Positions 38,189 to 52,790 of a stretch of DNA of 64,000 nucleotides are shown here, piece by piece; the stretch's first letter is position 1, and the number at the start of each line of letters is the position of its first letter. The notes under the pieces are model-generated. The model had not been told where the DNA came from. It did no database searches and saw nothing but the letters and a program-made list of their open reading frames with translations. Made by a program: the position numbers and the translations under genes. This DNA comes from Cristatella mucedo (taxonomy: Eukaryota > Bryozoa > Phylactolaemata > Cristatellidae), in assembly GCA_009760855.2 (NCBI GenBank), contig WPIO01000005.1:5626001-5690000 (forward strand). The letters are read 5' to 3'.

Positions 38189-38950
38189 CTCCATTGCTGA
38201 CCTCTTGTTAAGGTCTTCACCCACTACAACTGAGGGGCACATATCAAGTTTGACGCCGGTTATAGGGACATAAGGTAACAATATACTGCTACTTATACTG
38301 AGCCGTGTAACCACTATTTCTTTAGTTTTGCCGTCATATCTTTTTTGTCGGTCCTCATATCATTAAGCTAACTGTCTTCACATATTGTACTATATTTGTG
38401 ACGCATTTGCGTGTTCGCGCTTGACTTTAAACAATTATATTTTGTCTTTGAATAAGGCAATTTAGCACGAAGTGTAGAATAAGTTTAGTGTGATCTGATT
38501 AGATGACTCCGCACCCAGATGTCCGGTAAGATTTCGCAATTACCGAGCCACATTTCCTTGAGGTCAGGCGTGCTGTAAAAATGCATTTTGTGGGCTTAAT
38601 GGGGAAAGTCAAGAAAATACTTATAAAATGTTTCCGACAATCGATAATATCGAATAATATGTTAGAACTAGGATCGGAAGTTCTGACGACTTCCACATTA
38701 AAGAAAAAATGGTTATGCAAACAACGTCTAACCCGAATCTTAAAAGAATGTAACAAATCTACAAATAAAACATTTACCGATCTCTACATCATATGTGATT
38801 TGTATCCGAACTTACCAAACCTTGGTAGATCGCGATACACGTCTGAAGCCTGTTGAGGTGCATTCTTGTGACTTTTATACAGCTTCAGTCCCAGGGTAGG
38901 TTGGTGCCTTGTACAATCTATAACTCGGCTACTACTTCAAGTATCGAGTA

Positions 38951-39142
38951 AAATTTGAAATGCGAGTTCAACTCGGCTTTTTTCAAATTAGTTAAGAAAG
39001 ATGTCTGATTTCGGATGGATGCATTTTGCTGTGTGCATAATCAAACGTCCTTGAGGTTTATTTTCCGTAATCGTGGACATATAGAGCAAACTGTCTCCAG
39101 CCGAATTTGAAACAAGCAGAGTCGAACTCACATTTCAAATTT
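38951..39142. repeat. Inverted repeat, 37-base arms
   Basis: The arms 38,951-38,987 and 39,106-39,142 are complementary with four mismatches. A second, weaker paired block extends inward (TTTCGGATGG on the left against CCAGCCGAAT on the right) after a gap. It could be a MITE or the end of a DNA transposon. A pogo-type transposase fragment starts 250 bases downstream, but no link is shown. Confidence 0.75.
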
Positions 39143-39387
39143 CAGTGGCGGCAACTCGATCACTAGCTGTTGCTGAAACATTAGGCTCTGAAGTAGAATC
39201 AGCTGCTTCCGGATTTCGCTACTAATTACTACGTTCAATTCAGCGGGTTACTGTTGACTAATCTCCCCGGTCTTTGGCTGGACTCAAGATGATGGATCTG
39301 CAGCTGAATTAGATGTTTAGCTGCTTGCTAGCGAGTCACCTTTAGTTCCCAACCATCGAAGTTCGTTATTGAACTGCTGCAGTAACT

Positions 39388-39840
39388 GTGATATGCATTG
39401 AATTAAAGAAAGAAATTATCGACAACCATTACCAAAGTATGTGGGTAGTCGACTTGGTGAAGCAATACGAGCACGGCACTTGTGCGACCTGCATCGTACT
39501 GAAGCAGATGGAGCAGAAAAAGGCCATAACACCAGCCAAGGGCGTTAATGTGATTTCTAAACAGGGAGAATCTGTCCATGAAAATATGGAGCTGTTCGCA
39601 GTGGGATTGACGGAAAAGCAGCTCGCATGACGTATCGTGACAAAAGTTATAATCTTTGTTAAGGAACGAGCTGTTCACACTTATTGCAGCAGACTCTAGG
39701 CACTGCAATGGATAAGGCATTCGGCGAGCAGTTTAGAGCCAGTCGGGGTATGATTCGGGCGATTGATCGAACTCTCATGTATGTACCCGTTGAGAAGAAT
39801 ACCGAGTTTCGTTTACCACGCACGTTCGCCGCTGTGTTTC
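39388..39840 (+). pseudogene. pogo/Tigger-type transposase fragment (DNA-binding region)
   Basis: The frame 39,388-39,630 encodes a psq/CENP-B-like helix-turn-helix (ELKKEIIDNH, VVDLVKQYEHGT, VISKQGE), typical of the N-terminus of Tigger transposases. A stop follows. A second frame from about 39,678 continues the second DNA-binding part (LLQQTLGTAMDKAFGEQFRA), then runs to a stop near 39,843. The catalytic DDE region is not found downstream. It is a broken remnant with no transposition function. Confidence 0.75.
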
Positions 39841-41382
39841 CGTGAGACTCCCACTATAGCAGCCGCCGCCAGAGACACTGCCATACAATAGCTGCCTCTG
39901 GCTTCTGAACTTCAGTGCAAATCCGTTGATCCCGTGCTTAGGATGAAGTGGGCGATTGCGTTGGCTACCGGACTAGCAAATAATCTTGAAACTAATCAAG
40001 TCGGAACTGCACGAAACAGTTTAGAAAACGTTCACCTGGAAATTCAACCAATGGCTTGTGGATCGGGAGCTTGTCATTGTCCTGCTATGAAGAGATATTT
40101 CTTGGCGAAGAGGTATTTTTCAGCCGAGCTTGATAGCAATCGCTGTCGACCGGTATGTAGATGAGCGCTCATGTGGCCGGACACTTTTCTTGAAGGAAAT
40201 CTTGGTAGAGGGCCCAGGTACCTACCCAGGGCTACGTCATGTACAATTTTCCTTGAACAGCTCTCGCTGGATGAAATCTCTCGGCAGTCAGTTGCCGGCT
40301 GCTAGACTACTGACGGCCACCAATAAAAAATGGACTCTTCTTCTCACGTCGCAATGTCAAAGCAATCTGAAGAAATACGTTCGCAAAAGCTCAATGAAAG
40401 GATGCACGTTATGGTTGGCTATAATGACGATGTAAAAGAGATGTAAGCAATGATGTTCTTAACAACGCAATGGAACTGGTGTGCAAGTTCTTGGAAACAT
40501 TTACCGGGAACTTCACTGCCACACGCTGGTCTGAAAAGATTATGCCGGAGGTCCGGAATCGCAGCGCCAGTGCTCGCCTGGGTAGCAATGACGATTCCAA
40601 TTTTCCAGCTGACGGTGGCCATTGTGATAAAGGTGATGTTCTTGAGAAGTCAGTTACCCTGCATCGTCGGCCTACAGTTATTGCTGCTCCCACATCGCTT
40701 CCTCGCCGGGTTGGCGGTGTTGTTGGATCCGCTCAGACGGTGCCCCACCGAAAGCGAAAGGCTCCTACACGCCGGATGGAGAATGCGATCGAACGCGTCA
40801 AGCAATGACTTGGTAACGATGAGTTCGTATGTATTCAGGTGCTGTGAAATCGGTAAGAGCCCGTCCAAAGCGAACGTGAACAATGTGACGGCGTCATCAT
40901 GAGGTTGATTAGGCTCGGATTAAATCAGATCGAGGTGCGTTCCGGTTCAAGATCTGGCGTATTATCCGGCCGTGCCGAATAATGTCGCTGGTAGTGAGGA
41001 CGAAGATCCTGATACTATTGACGGCCGTTGGCGGTGACATCCAATATGGCGCAGACTCATGGCAGAAAAAAAGAGCATTGGCGAAGAAGACTGCTCCGGG
41101 CGTGCAGATACGCTCTGTGGGGTGCCCGAAGAAGGCACCAGCGGTTGTCCCAAATCATCCATCAATCTTGAGCTATTTCCCGCAAAAATAGGCTCCATTT
41201 TCATGATCAAGCCCTGGATCTTCACCCTGGATCTGGTCAGCCGCTTCGCACTTTCGCAATAAAAATTGTTTTCGAAATCGCCGTCTTTCTGCTGACGAAT
41301 AGAACTCGACGAGTCCGATATTTTTAGCCTCTTTGCATGTAATTGGGACCAATATTCAGGTACTTATCTCAGTCTGCGCGTA
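39841..41382. other. Region with no recognised feature
   Basis: Two overlapping plus-strand frames (40,450-40,902 and 40,470-40,808) are open for 112-150 codons, but neither resembles a known family. The longer one has repeated Leu-rich, Arg-rich stretches consistent with chance. Confidence 0.4.
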
Positions 41383-41406
41383 CCCGGGTTACCAAGGTAA
41401 CCCGGG
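41383..41406. repeat. Perfect 11-base palindrome with 2-base spacer
   Basis: CCCGGGTTACC, AA, GGTAACCCGGG. It lies 17 bases left of the point where homology to duplication copy A begins (41,423). Confidence 0.85.
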
Positions 41407-42134
41407 TTGCCGCCATAGGGCTCATGTGTCTCCAGCATTCCCTACAAGTGGGTGCCACAATCGAGGTCACGGATTAAGTGCCGAGTCAAAGACGCTGGTC
41501 AGTAATCACTGTTATTTTTCCAAACCTAACAACGTAAACAGCACACACTTTCTGAACTGTTTATGGCCAATACGAGACACTACTGACCAGCGATCATGCT
41601 ACCAAGACATGATGCTACAAAGTCTAGCGAGGGTCGTTCCCAAAAGAGCCCGAGCTGCAACAGTGCTTGATAAACACAGACGATCGTTACAGCTGCAAAA
41701 GTTGACTCGCAACGATTTATATCATAACAGAGGACACACGATTGTAAAAAACACATCAGGGTATCTTGGAGTGGCATTTCTGACTTCTAAGGAGCACCAA
41801 CATGCAGGAATGATCATTTACATAACGTTCGTGCAAATTAAACGGCACGTAGTGCATGAGACGGTTAGGAGTGATGGCTACGGGGTAAGACGAAACTTAA
41901 TTTTATAAGGCACTTAAGATTCACGAACTAGAAAAATAGCTATGCTAAGATATACGACGACTACGGTCACCAGCTTGGGTCGATGCCAACGATGAACTGA
42001 GGCAAACAGCCACGGGTTCTTCGTAGCTCGACAATCTAAAAAATGTACGCAGTCAAGCGTGTGGCGGACGACAGGAATAGATTTGTCGCACAGCGCCGGC
42101 CTGACTCAGTTTTAGAGGGCATGATAATTGCTCA

Positions 42135-42660
42135 GCAGGAAACACCTCTGTCCTAGAGCAAGAGGACGCGGCTATCGTAGTAGGGCAACGAGGTGATTGA
42201 TATTGGCTGGCCTGTCAACCCTATAGTTCCGGTTGGCTGGCCTGTCAACCCTATAGTTCCGGCTAGCAATTTGAGAATAGGGCAACGCTTGCCGAAGGTC
42301 GCTGTCGCCGCCAGCCAACCTAGATTTGCTGTACGGTTTCCGTGAGAACAAAAGAAGTGGGTGAAGAGCATCTGCGTTCTCGAGCGGTGAGCAAGGGGAC
42401 GCAGAGGTGATTGATATTGGCTGGGTAGTCAACCCCATTATCCAAGCTAGATAAATAATGATATGACGACGCTCGCTAGAGGCCTCTTTTTCATCTTCGG
42501 CTCCGTTTCGACGCCGTCGGACTCGTTTCTCTGAAAGCGAGGGAGGAGGACGGGCTGTTCGCCGGCGATTGACGGAACAGGACGAGCCAGAGCTAGGAAG
42601 ATTCGGTGGAATCCTCCGAATACGGTCGTATAGCGCCAGAAACGCTCTTTTGCGTGGCGG
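42135..42660 (+). repeat. R2 dispersed repeat, copy 2, with a 30-base tandem
   Basis: Shares several blocks with 17,985-18,560. A 30-base unit beginning TTGGCTGGCC is perfectly duplicated (42,203-42,232 and 42,233-42,262), and a degenerate third TTGGCTGGGTAGTCAACCCC occurs at 42,416. Confidence 0.65.
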
Positions 42661-43060
42661 CCTGTTTATTGCGCGTAGACGCGCACCGAACGGCATCAGC
42701 GCTAGGTTACGCCGATAGGTAAGCGGCAGGTTAAGCCTACTCCGCCGAGCCTTCGGCGTTACAGATTGCACAGGTAGATCGATAACTGGCTCACAAAAAA
42801 CTGAAACTTAACGAAGGCTTCTGCTTTCGATAAATGAAAGCTGCAGCCTTCGATAAATGCCAGGGATTTGAAGGATCGTGTACATAACAGTATACACTCA
42901 CCAAAGCGACAGCTGCCGGTTAACGCAGCACTAAATAGACTCTTACCTAGCATATAACGTCCCCCTAATAGAACTTAATGAGGTGAAACATTATCAGCAG
43001 CATACATCACGAGAACGATCAGAAGACAAGCAGCGAGTGTCCGCACAAAACGTCGTAAAA

Positions 43061-43163
43061 AATTCTATTGCGTATCACTTTGCAGCAAATGTAAAGCGCC
43101 TAGAAAGAGATTAAGTTCTCTGAGGGCGCTTTATCAAGTGCAATATTATTATTATTATTATTA
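43061..43163 (+). mobile_element. LINE family 1 tail-only insertion
   Basis: About 100 bases consisting only of the LINE 3' end (TTTGCAGCAAATGTAAAGCG, then GGGCGCTTTATCAAGTGC and ATT repeats). Copy A at 11,534 has the uninterrupted site (CGTAAATAGAAGCG). A 4-5 base TAAAA flank on both sides is a likely target duplication. Confidence 0.9.
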
Positions 43164-44499
43164 AAATAGAAGCGCACTACGCAGTCCTTGAGTAAGGGGT
43201 ATGAGGTCAAGGACACATCTAAAACCAATCACGGAGCGGTCTTGACCTCTCCGGGACACTGGCACCCTTAGCATTGTAAACTCATCGTCACCGCTGGCCA
43301 AGCTGCAAGTGAGCCAACACTATGAGGTATGAATACATTATTAGAATATACTCAGCGCTTTTAGCAGCTGTATTGAGCAGGAAAGCTGCCTATTTGGGGG
43401 GGGCTATTTCAGTTCCGGGTAGGTAGCCTAGTCACCGAGACATCTTGCACACGCTATGCTATGCAGGTGAGATGCTCGTTTTTAGCGTTCATGTCGGTTT
43501 TAGCACCTGCAGGGTCATGTTTTTAGGCCCCACCGCCCGAATAATATCTAGTGTTTTATTTTTCGTCTAATTTGTTCGCAAGCGATGAGCGGCATTCGAC
43601 GCCCTGTACGTCCTTGTAGTAGTTCCCTCGTCATTGTATTGATGCCGGCTGGAGTGAGAAGCACTATTGTAACGTGATTCTTACGATTAAAGATACTAGT
43701 TTTCCGAAAAAAGGTCTCTTGATCTACAGCTTTCTTGTTAGCTGATCGCCAATTTTGCGGCAGTCGCAGTGAGCTTGTTTTTTGTTTTTTAGCGCGTGTT
43801 ACAGTTAACTCGCGTTTTTTGTGTATGAACGAGTCGCTTTACAAGCGATTCAGAGGAGTGGTGAGAAATAACTATGTTGAGAATGTGATTATCCCGAACC
43901 ATCTCTTGAGTCTCTGTTGTGTTAAATGAAGCTATTCTTTTTCGATGAAGTAGTTTGAATATACCATTCATTAGCGACCATAAGTTTCGCTGCACTTGGG
44001 CTGCTCTTAGTAGGTCGATGCATCTCAGCCGATAGCTGTTGGAACTACTGTAAATTGATGTTGAGTACTAATTAATGTTTTCATTTATTTTATATCAATA
44101 AGTAGTGTTTTGGTTTGCAACGTTTTGCTCAGGAGGAGTTCTTAGTGCTGAACCCGGGAAACTAGGAAGTAAGCGGATCTGTTGATGCAACCGGATGGCT
44201 CCACTACCGGTGGCCGGTTCTGGTTCCGGATTTCGGTGGCTGGGTGGGATGTATTACTCCACTCACCCTTGAGTATAGTACACGATAATGACGACAGAAA
44301 ACCCTAATTGTAGAGAGAATCGGTATAATAAAAAAAAAATTCGCCATACCTTTAAATATGGCCGTAGTCCTTCGTGTAGCATTTGCCGACTTTAATCGTT
44401 AATTAGATGGTGCGTCTTGTTGCGCTAGCACTCCCGGGAGTTTTGGCGGATACCCAGTAACCTTGACTGCTGCCGGCAGACTGTATCAACGCGGGAGTG

Positions 44500-46133
44500 C
44501 ATCACTAGCAGCTATGGCGAAGGGAGGTCGCCTTATTGGTTTTTTTTAGGGGCCAGCAATGATCTTACCATTTTGAGAAGGTTTGCAACCGAGAGATTGC
44601 TCGGAAGCTGGGAATAAGCAAGAAAGCTGTTCGATATAACATTCGGAAAATGTGCTAAGGAAAATGAACCAGCATGCACCTGTGCACCCTCGGGCTTCTA
44701 CAAGGAGGGATAATTGGCTCCTGAAGATGGAGTCCCCGAAGGCCCGCTTTGCCCCTGCTCGAGTCCATGCCAAAGCACTCGAGCTTACCATCGGCAAGAT
44801 CCTCAGTGAGCGGACGGTGAGTGAAGGCTCAACAGATAAGGCCTTATGGTAAGTATGGCAAAGAAAGCTCCGCTACTGACGAAAGCCCATAAAGAAGCAC
44901 GTCTTCTATGGGTGTGGCAGCATAGACACTAGAATACCGACGATTAGACGCAGGTATTCTTCACCGACTAAGGTAGGTACACCGTGTATACCAGCTGCAT
45001 ACGTCGATCGTACTTTCGACGCAGGAGTGACGAAGCATATGCTGATGTCTGCTTGCAACATACTGCTAAGTTCGGGTTTGGATCAGTGATGGCTGGCTAC
45101 CAGTCAAGCAACGGATCGACTTCAAGGTTTTGTCGCTCACTTTTAGGCCACTTCATTCTTTGGCTCCAGCCTATCTCTCAGATCTACTCCCCCACCAGGC
45201 CAAGCATCGTACCACCCACTTTTCGGAATCCAACAGTTTAAGAATACATCGTACCAACCTCAAATCCTTTGGAGACCGTGCATTTAGTTCGTACACTCCC
45301 AAAGCCTGGAACTCCCTCCCGACCTGCGTCAGAACATTCCCTGACTTGACCACATTTAAAAAGATCTCGAAAATACATCTATTTAGGACAGCATTTAGTG
45401 GGTCCCTGTGATTCGTCCTTCATGTGCTTATGCGTGCCGACATTGTTGTGCATGCTGCCACTAACCACATTTGCATGCTAACCCTGTGCATGTCACCCCT
45501 AACCATGTTATCCATTTTGTTCCTTTATCAAGCATGATATTACTCACCATTCAATTGCATTTTCCTTTGCAGCAAATGTAAAGCGCCTAGAGAGAGATTG
45601 ATTTCTCTGAGGGTGCTTTATCAAGTGCATTATTATCGTTATTATTATTGTTATTATCATGGAGTGGGGAGGATACGCAGCAGGCGGTGTAGGGCCCTTC
45701 ACAGCATTGACGGCATAATGAATAACGACGGCATAATGAATAGCGACGGCTACCTGCGAATCCTGGCCGATGTCCCTGTGCCCTGTGCATTGCGACTACT
45801 AGGCACCAGTTTTGTCTATCAACAGGACAACGATCCGAAACATACTGCCAAATGTTTTGCTGCAGTTCCTCAACAGGTCTAATTTCACAAGCTTGCAGCT
45901 GGCCAAGTCAGAGCCCGGACCTTAACCCGTTTGAACGTCTTTGGGACGAGGTTCAGCGTCAGCTGAGAGGTCTAGACACCAACACGAGACCGCCGGCCGA
46001 ATTATTGGACAAATTGCAAGCGGTCTGGCATGCTATACCATCCGACTTAACTCTGAAACTCGTCGAGTCCATGCCAGCCCGAATAGCGAAAGCGGTCGCT
46101 AATCGAGGAGCGGCCAAATCCTTCTACATTTAG
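44500..46133 (+). pseudogene. Tc1-like DNA transposon transposase, split by a LINE
   Basis: Tc1/mariner transposases cut and paste elements at TA sites. Visible in order: helix-turn-helix (REIARKLGISKKAVRYN, 44,590-44,640), KKAPLLTKAHKEARL (about 44,860), first catalytic Asp region (QVFFTD, about 44,953, followed by a stop), AYADVCLQHTAKFGFGSVM (to 45,091), then after a 567 base LINE insertion GGYAAGGVG, the second Asp (YQQDNDPKHTAKC, about 45,825) and the Glu region (SPDLNPFERLWDEV, about 45,920), ending at the stop at 46,131-46,133. Several stops and at least one frameshift show it is dead. I could not define its terminal inverted repeats. Confidence 0.88.
45092..45658 (+). mobile_element. 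LINE family 1 3' end inserted in Tc1 transposase
   Basis: Begins at WLPVKQRIDF and runs through the C-terminal module, 3' UTR, tail and ATT repeats. The transposase codons resume exactly after it. The trinucleotide ATG occurs on both sides (45,089-45,091 and 45,659-45,661), so the target duplication is at most 3 bases. Confidence 0.92.
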
Positions 46134-46468
46134 TGCTTCTACTGCCAATACTGTGGCTCCCATGTTAAGAAATTGTGTTTTAAGCTCGTGTTTTTTACTT
46201 TGGCATTAATTTCACTCGTTTGGACGCTCTGGGAGAACTTTAAAACTGCTTACAGAAACAGTCGACCAGGCGGCCTAAGTTGGAGTGGGTGAGGCAAAAC
46301 ATATGACCGTTGTGCATATGTAATTAACCACGTATATGCTTACTTTGTGCTGCCAAGCTATCTATTGCATGTAGTAAATTGTACTCGGTCGGTTTCTGAA
46401 TGTCAACAGCTGATTCCTTGTTTTATAGCTGAAAAGGCGTTGGATGCCATGCATTTTGGTACAATTAA

Positions 46469-49042
<2,574 letters not shown>

Positions 49043-49356
49043 ACAAGTTGCTACTGAATTCTCCATCTGCAGGCAAGAATGACAGTGGCACAAGCAGTAC
49101 TCGCTTCCTTAAAGTGAACACATTTTCGTCACTTGCAGGTATGCCAAAAATATATAAAAATGATTGCCAAGAAAGTGTATAATTACTAAATAATCATTGG
49201 AAGAAAAAGCTGTCCTATAATGCAGAAGACACACGGATTATTTTCTCACCTACACTGCGTGTAATATATTTTCACATTCAACCGCGTATGCATAATTATT
49301 CAGTTTTTGCTAGTGCAGCTGAGGAGGTCGGAGTGTGAATTAAGCGAGCAGTAGTT

Positions 49357-49740
49357 GGATTTTCTGGATCTCTGCCAGTAGTTTAATTGTTTGTTCCGTA
49401 AAAATCTCAACGATTGCTCATTACTGATTGACATTCACAACCGGAGATCCAGAAAATCCCGTCAATTATTCAACTCCTCTGAAGAGGAGTTGAATAATTT
49501 ACCTCAGTAGGGCGTCTGAAATTTTGCTCTCTGCATTGAAAAAGACGGTGGTCCTCTTGAGTAGCGGCGCCGGATTTGTGTATATCTAACCGTCACGCGT
49601 CGAACGGAACACGTGCGAATTCTACAGCCTGGAACGACAGTTTTCATGGCAAAAATCTGCCTGCCTAAAAATTCCGGCGCCGCTATTGAAGAGGACCACC
49701 GTCCAGCAAAGTTTGAGAAGCGCTATCGTGGTAAATTATT
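49357..49740. repeat. Foldback-type cluster of inverted repeats
   Basis: Three nested or adjacent pairs: 15-base arms 49,357-49,371 and 49,445-49,459 (perfect); 17-base arms 49,464-49,480 and 49,483-49,499 (perfect, 2-base loop); 30-base arms 49,544-49,573 and 49,674-49,703 (two mismatches). The last pair extends outward imperfectly to about 49,490 and 49,740 (AATAATTTACC on both arms). No open frame lies between. It could be a MITE or foldback element. Confidence 0.8.
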
Positions 49741-52700
49741 AAAATTCTCCGTAGAGGTCGAGCGAGCTGTCTGCCTTCTGCTGGAAATTTAACGTTCCCT
49801 AAACGGAGTGCGATTTAATTTTCATTCGGAAGGCCTTCTAAAGAGGCTTTTCTGTAGCACGCTTCCAGCACGGAGCTCCAGGGTTGGAAATTAGAGAATT
49901 GCCATTTTCCATAGTGCCTTTACGGGGCGGCGCGCTCGGACAGGCAGGACTCTCCAGGAATGTACTTTAAAATCACTCAATGACGCACAAGTGTCTTGCT
50001 GGGCGCGGTGTCGTCACCGACTTTCAGTAGAAGCTCATTGGGTGCAGAGACCTAACCTGTCCCTAAATAGGGGTTCCGCAAGTTCAGTGCGTCTCTTTAC
50101 GGCTTGAAGAGACATTGCCTGCTTCCAGAAATAGGTATTTATTCATAAAATTAGCTACGGTAATTTTATTTTGCATTTAGGATGTCTTGATAGGGTGTAC
50201 GTTGAAAACATTTTCGAAACCTATTCTTAAGAACACGTGCCAGGATTTGGCCAAGGGTTAGATCATGAATGTTTAGGGGAAGATGAGCAAGGCAGTGCCT
50301 TTTTTTGCACGCGTTCTGCTCAGGCATAAAATGGGAGACCGTAAAGTTTGCTTGACACAAATTTTGCTCGTTATAATAGCCCGAGCCCCATTAAATATAG
50401 GGGGTGGTGCAGGAGTTCGATAGATTTTTCCCTTTGGCAGAAACGCTAGTGCAGAGCACACATAAACAAGAAGCAAGTTCTAACTAAAAGTCTACAGTAA
50501 GAAACCGCGTGCCTGTCAGCTGCATTATTACTAGCCAAATGCTCTGCACGCACAGGCGTAACCACCATAATCTCAACTGAGTCACGTTCGGGGAGAAAAT
50601 CTGAAATCGGGTTAAGTTTTCGAAACCTACTCCGATGGGCTCCCAAGTATCTCAACGAATATTTTATTTGAAGTGCTACCGATATTCAAATCGTTCGTTA
50701 TAGCTATTAGTCCAATAACTGAAAAATGCGTACAAATCTTAAACTTCGCGCTAACGGCGCTCTAACGGAGGACCTCTTTCGTCAAACTAAAAGGAAATGT
50801 GTACCCTTACGCAGAGAACCTGAGGCAGTGCGCCGAAGATGCATCGCTTGGCAGGCACTTTCAGCCCGTTTGCAGCTCTACAAGATCGACACTCACGGAT
50901 TTTGTCGATGTTGAAAAAGCGACGGCGGGGTAGCCCTTTACACTCTCACGTTGAAATGAAGCAGTGGCCTTCGGCGGAGCACCTTGAATACGTGACGCCG
51001 ACATAGCTCTACAGCCGCCACATTTGTAACTTATGTAGAATAGTTTTATTTACAAAGTTCTGAAGTCTGGTTGTTAGCCAAGTTCCTGAAATCGCCATGG
51101 CGACCGGAAAAGTGTGCTGCGGTGTAGGCAACGATGGGGCGTTAAAGCTAGGTAGATAGATACGACCGCTGCCCAGGCGTGGCTGCGGTCGCGTGCTGGA
51201 GCAGCCAGGCACGAGCCGGCTGAATGCCAGCCTACTTGGACGGCTTGCTACGGCTAGTATCCGCTGGTCGTAGCTGTTTGGCTGCCTTCAGGGCTAAAAT
51301 AAAAAAGCTTAATTTCCTCATTGCTCCTGAGCGAGAGGGTCACCACAATCCCTACCGGACCTAGAGCTCAGAAGGAGCGCCGCCATGGGAGATTTAGTTT
51401 AATCATGTTTCTAGGCCTGGTGGCTTCGTCTGCAAGTCGGACTGTGCAGCTTTGCGTCGCAGGCGTACCCGCTCAGCCTCGCTAGTCTCAAACGAGGAAA
51501 ACTTGGTTAGCTTATTTTTGAAATTATTATTACTGGCAGTTTTCTTTGAAATTGACTGCGGTCCTACATGCCAAAGAGGAGGTAGCGAGTTAATTTTTAG
51601 CCTCCCTGAAATTGGTAATACAGCAATTTCCGGAAGTATGAGCGTACACTTTAAAATGTGGCCACCCAAAACGCATTTCAGAAGCTATCTAAAAGAGACT
51701 GGCATCCACCCCATTTGCAGAGCGTGAAGTTGCGGTCCGTAGAACTATGTTGCTTGTACGCATACGTTACTCTGCAGCCGAGATCCAGATGCAGATTGTA
51801 TTTCCTGCCAATCCCTGCCATACCAGACTACTCCACCTCTAGCCATGCTGCTTAGCTACGTCAGACGAACGGCGGCCTGGTTAAACCTCTTTGTAATATC
51901 GCGAGAGCTACACAAAGGGGGACTAGACAAGTATATAGGGCGGATCATACACACAGTAAACTATATGGGTACAAGACAATACCGCAAGGGCGAACAAACG
52001 TGTCAGTTGTTCAGTCGACTTCCGGAGTCCCGCCATTGCACCGACTCAGTTTTATGAGTACCTGCGTAGGCCATCAAATACCCGGCTAGCCGAGTAACTA
52101 CTTGAACAGTCGCGGTCGACGTCTATCATAGTCGAGAGCTTCATCCGAAAAAGAGAAAGCATGCCGTCCTAAATACCGGTACTTGGGCTTCTGAGAGCTG
52201 ACCCCAGACTTTGCCCTTAAAGGGCAAAATGACGCCTAGCTCGGCATATCGTATGTCAGTGGCTCAGCTTACAAGGGTACATATTTCACCATCCGGGGAA
52301 GATGTGTTGTCGTATCTGTCACTGCTCTCCCTGCGGACGTGTCGTCCAACTACCACAGATTCTCCACATCTACCGTGGTGGCTCAACATGAGCCTGACGC
52401 CGAGTAACCACGATTACATAGCTATTACCATGCTGTGAACATCACGAATCTAAAACGTTCTCACGGATATTAGACGAAGTCCAGTTCGAGGTATAATCGC
52501 TTCAGGCAAGCTGGTGGGTTGCTGTTCTCTCTTTAGACATCATCTTCTTGAGGCGGGCAGACGGCTGTCCATTAAATGATTCCCAAACGATCCATGATGC
52601 ACGTTGAAGTCGAGATGATATCGACCTACAATCACAAAAACAGCACTATCCGTTCAACATTTTGCCTGCCGCAGAACATACGAATATATTACACAAAGTC

Positions 52701-52790
52701 TAAGCAACGGGAGTTGGGTTTTGGCTGGCGCAGGCTGAACCTACTGGGGCATTAGCTGATCGTTTTGCAAGGCAGTTACTGGTCCAACTC
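49741..52790. other. Three kilobases with no recognised gene
   Basis: Open frames of 60-90 codons occur on both strands (for example 51,403-51,727), but I recognise no domain. The part right of about 51.9 kb may belong to the 3' end of the gypsy element; I could not identify an LTR by eye. Confidence 0.4.

Larger units (their letters stand above)
41423..46428. repeat. Segmental duplication, upstream block, copy B
   Basis: Collinear with 10,283-12,531, interrupted by an R2 repeat (about 42,135-42,660), a LINE tail (43,061-43,163) and, between about 43,975 and 46,312, Tc1 transposon sequence. The region right of the Tc1 insert resumes at AATTAACCACGTATATGCTT, matching 12,428 onward. Confidence 0.85.

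Noticed and set aside
40450-40902. 150-codon plus-strand open frame as a possible gene
   Set aside because: An overlapping second frame is equally open, with no recognisable domain and no splice or start support.
42172-42771. 199-codon minus-strand open frame
   Set aside because: It is formed by the GC-rich R2 repeat and its 30-base tandem; the equivalent region in the other R2 copy is not open in the same frame.
51403-51727. Overlapping 88- and 91-codon frames on opposite strands
   Set aside because: Mirror frames over the same bases with no motif; no evidence which, if either, is coding.
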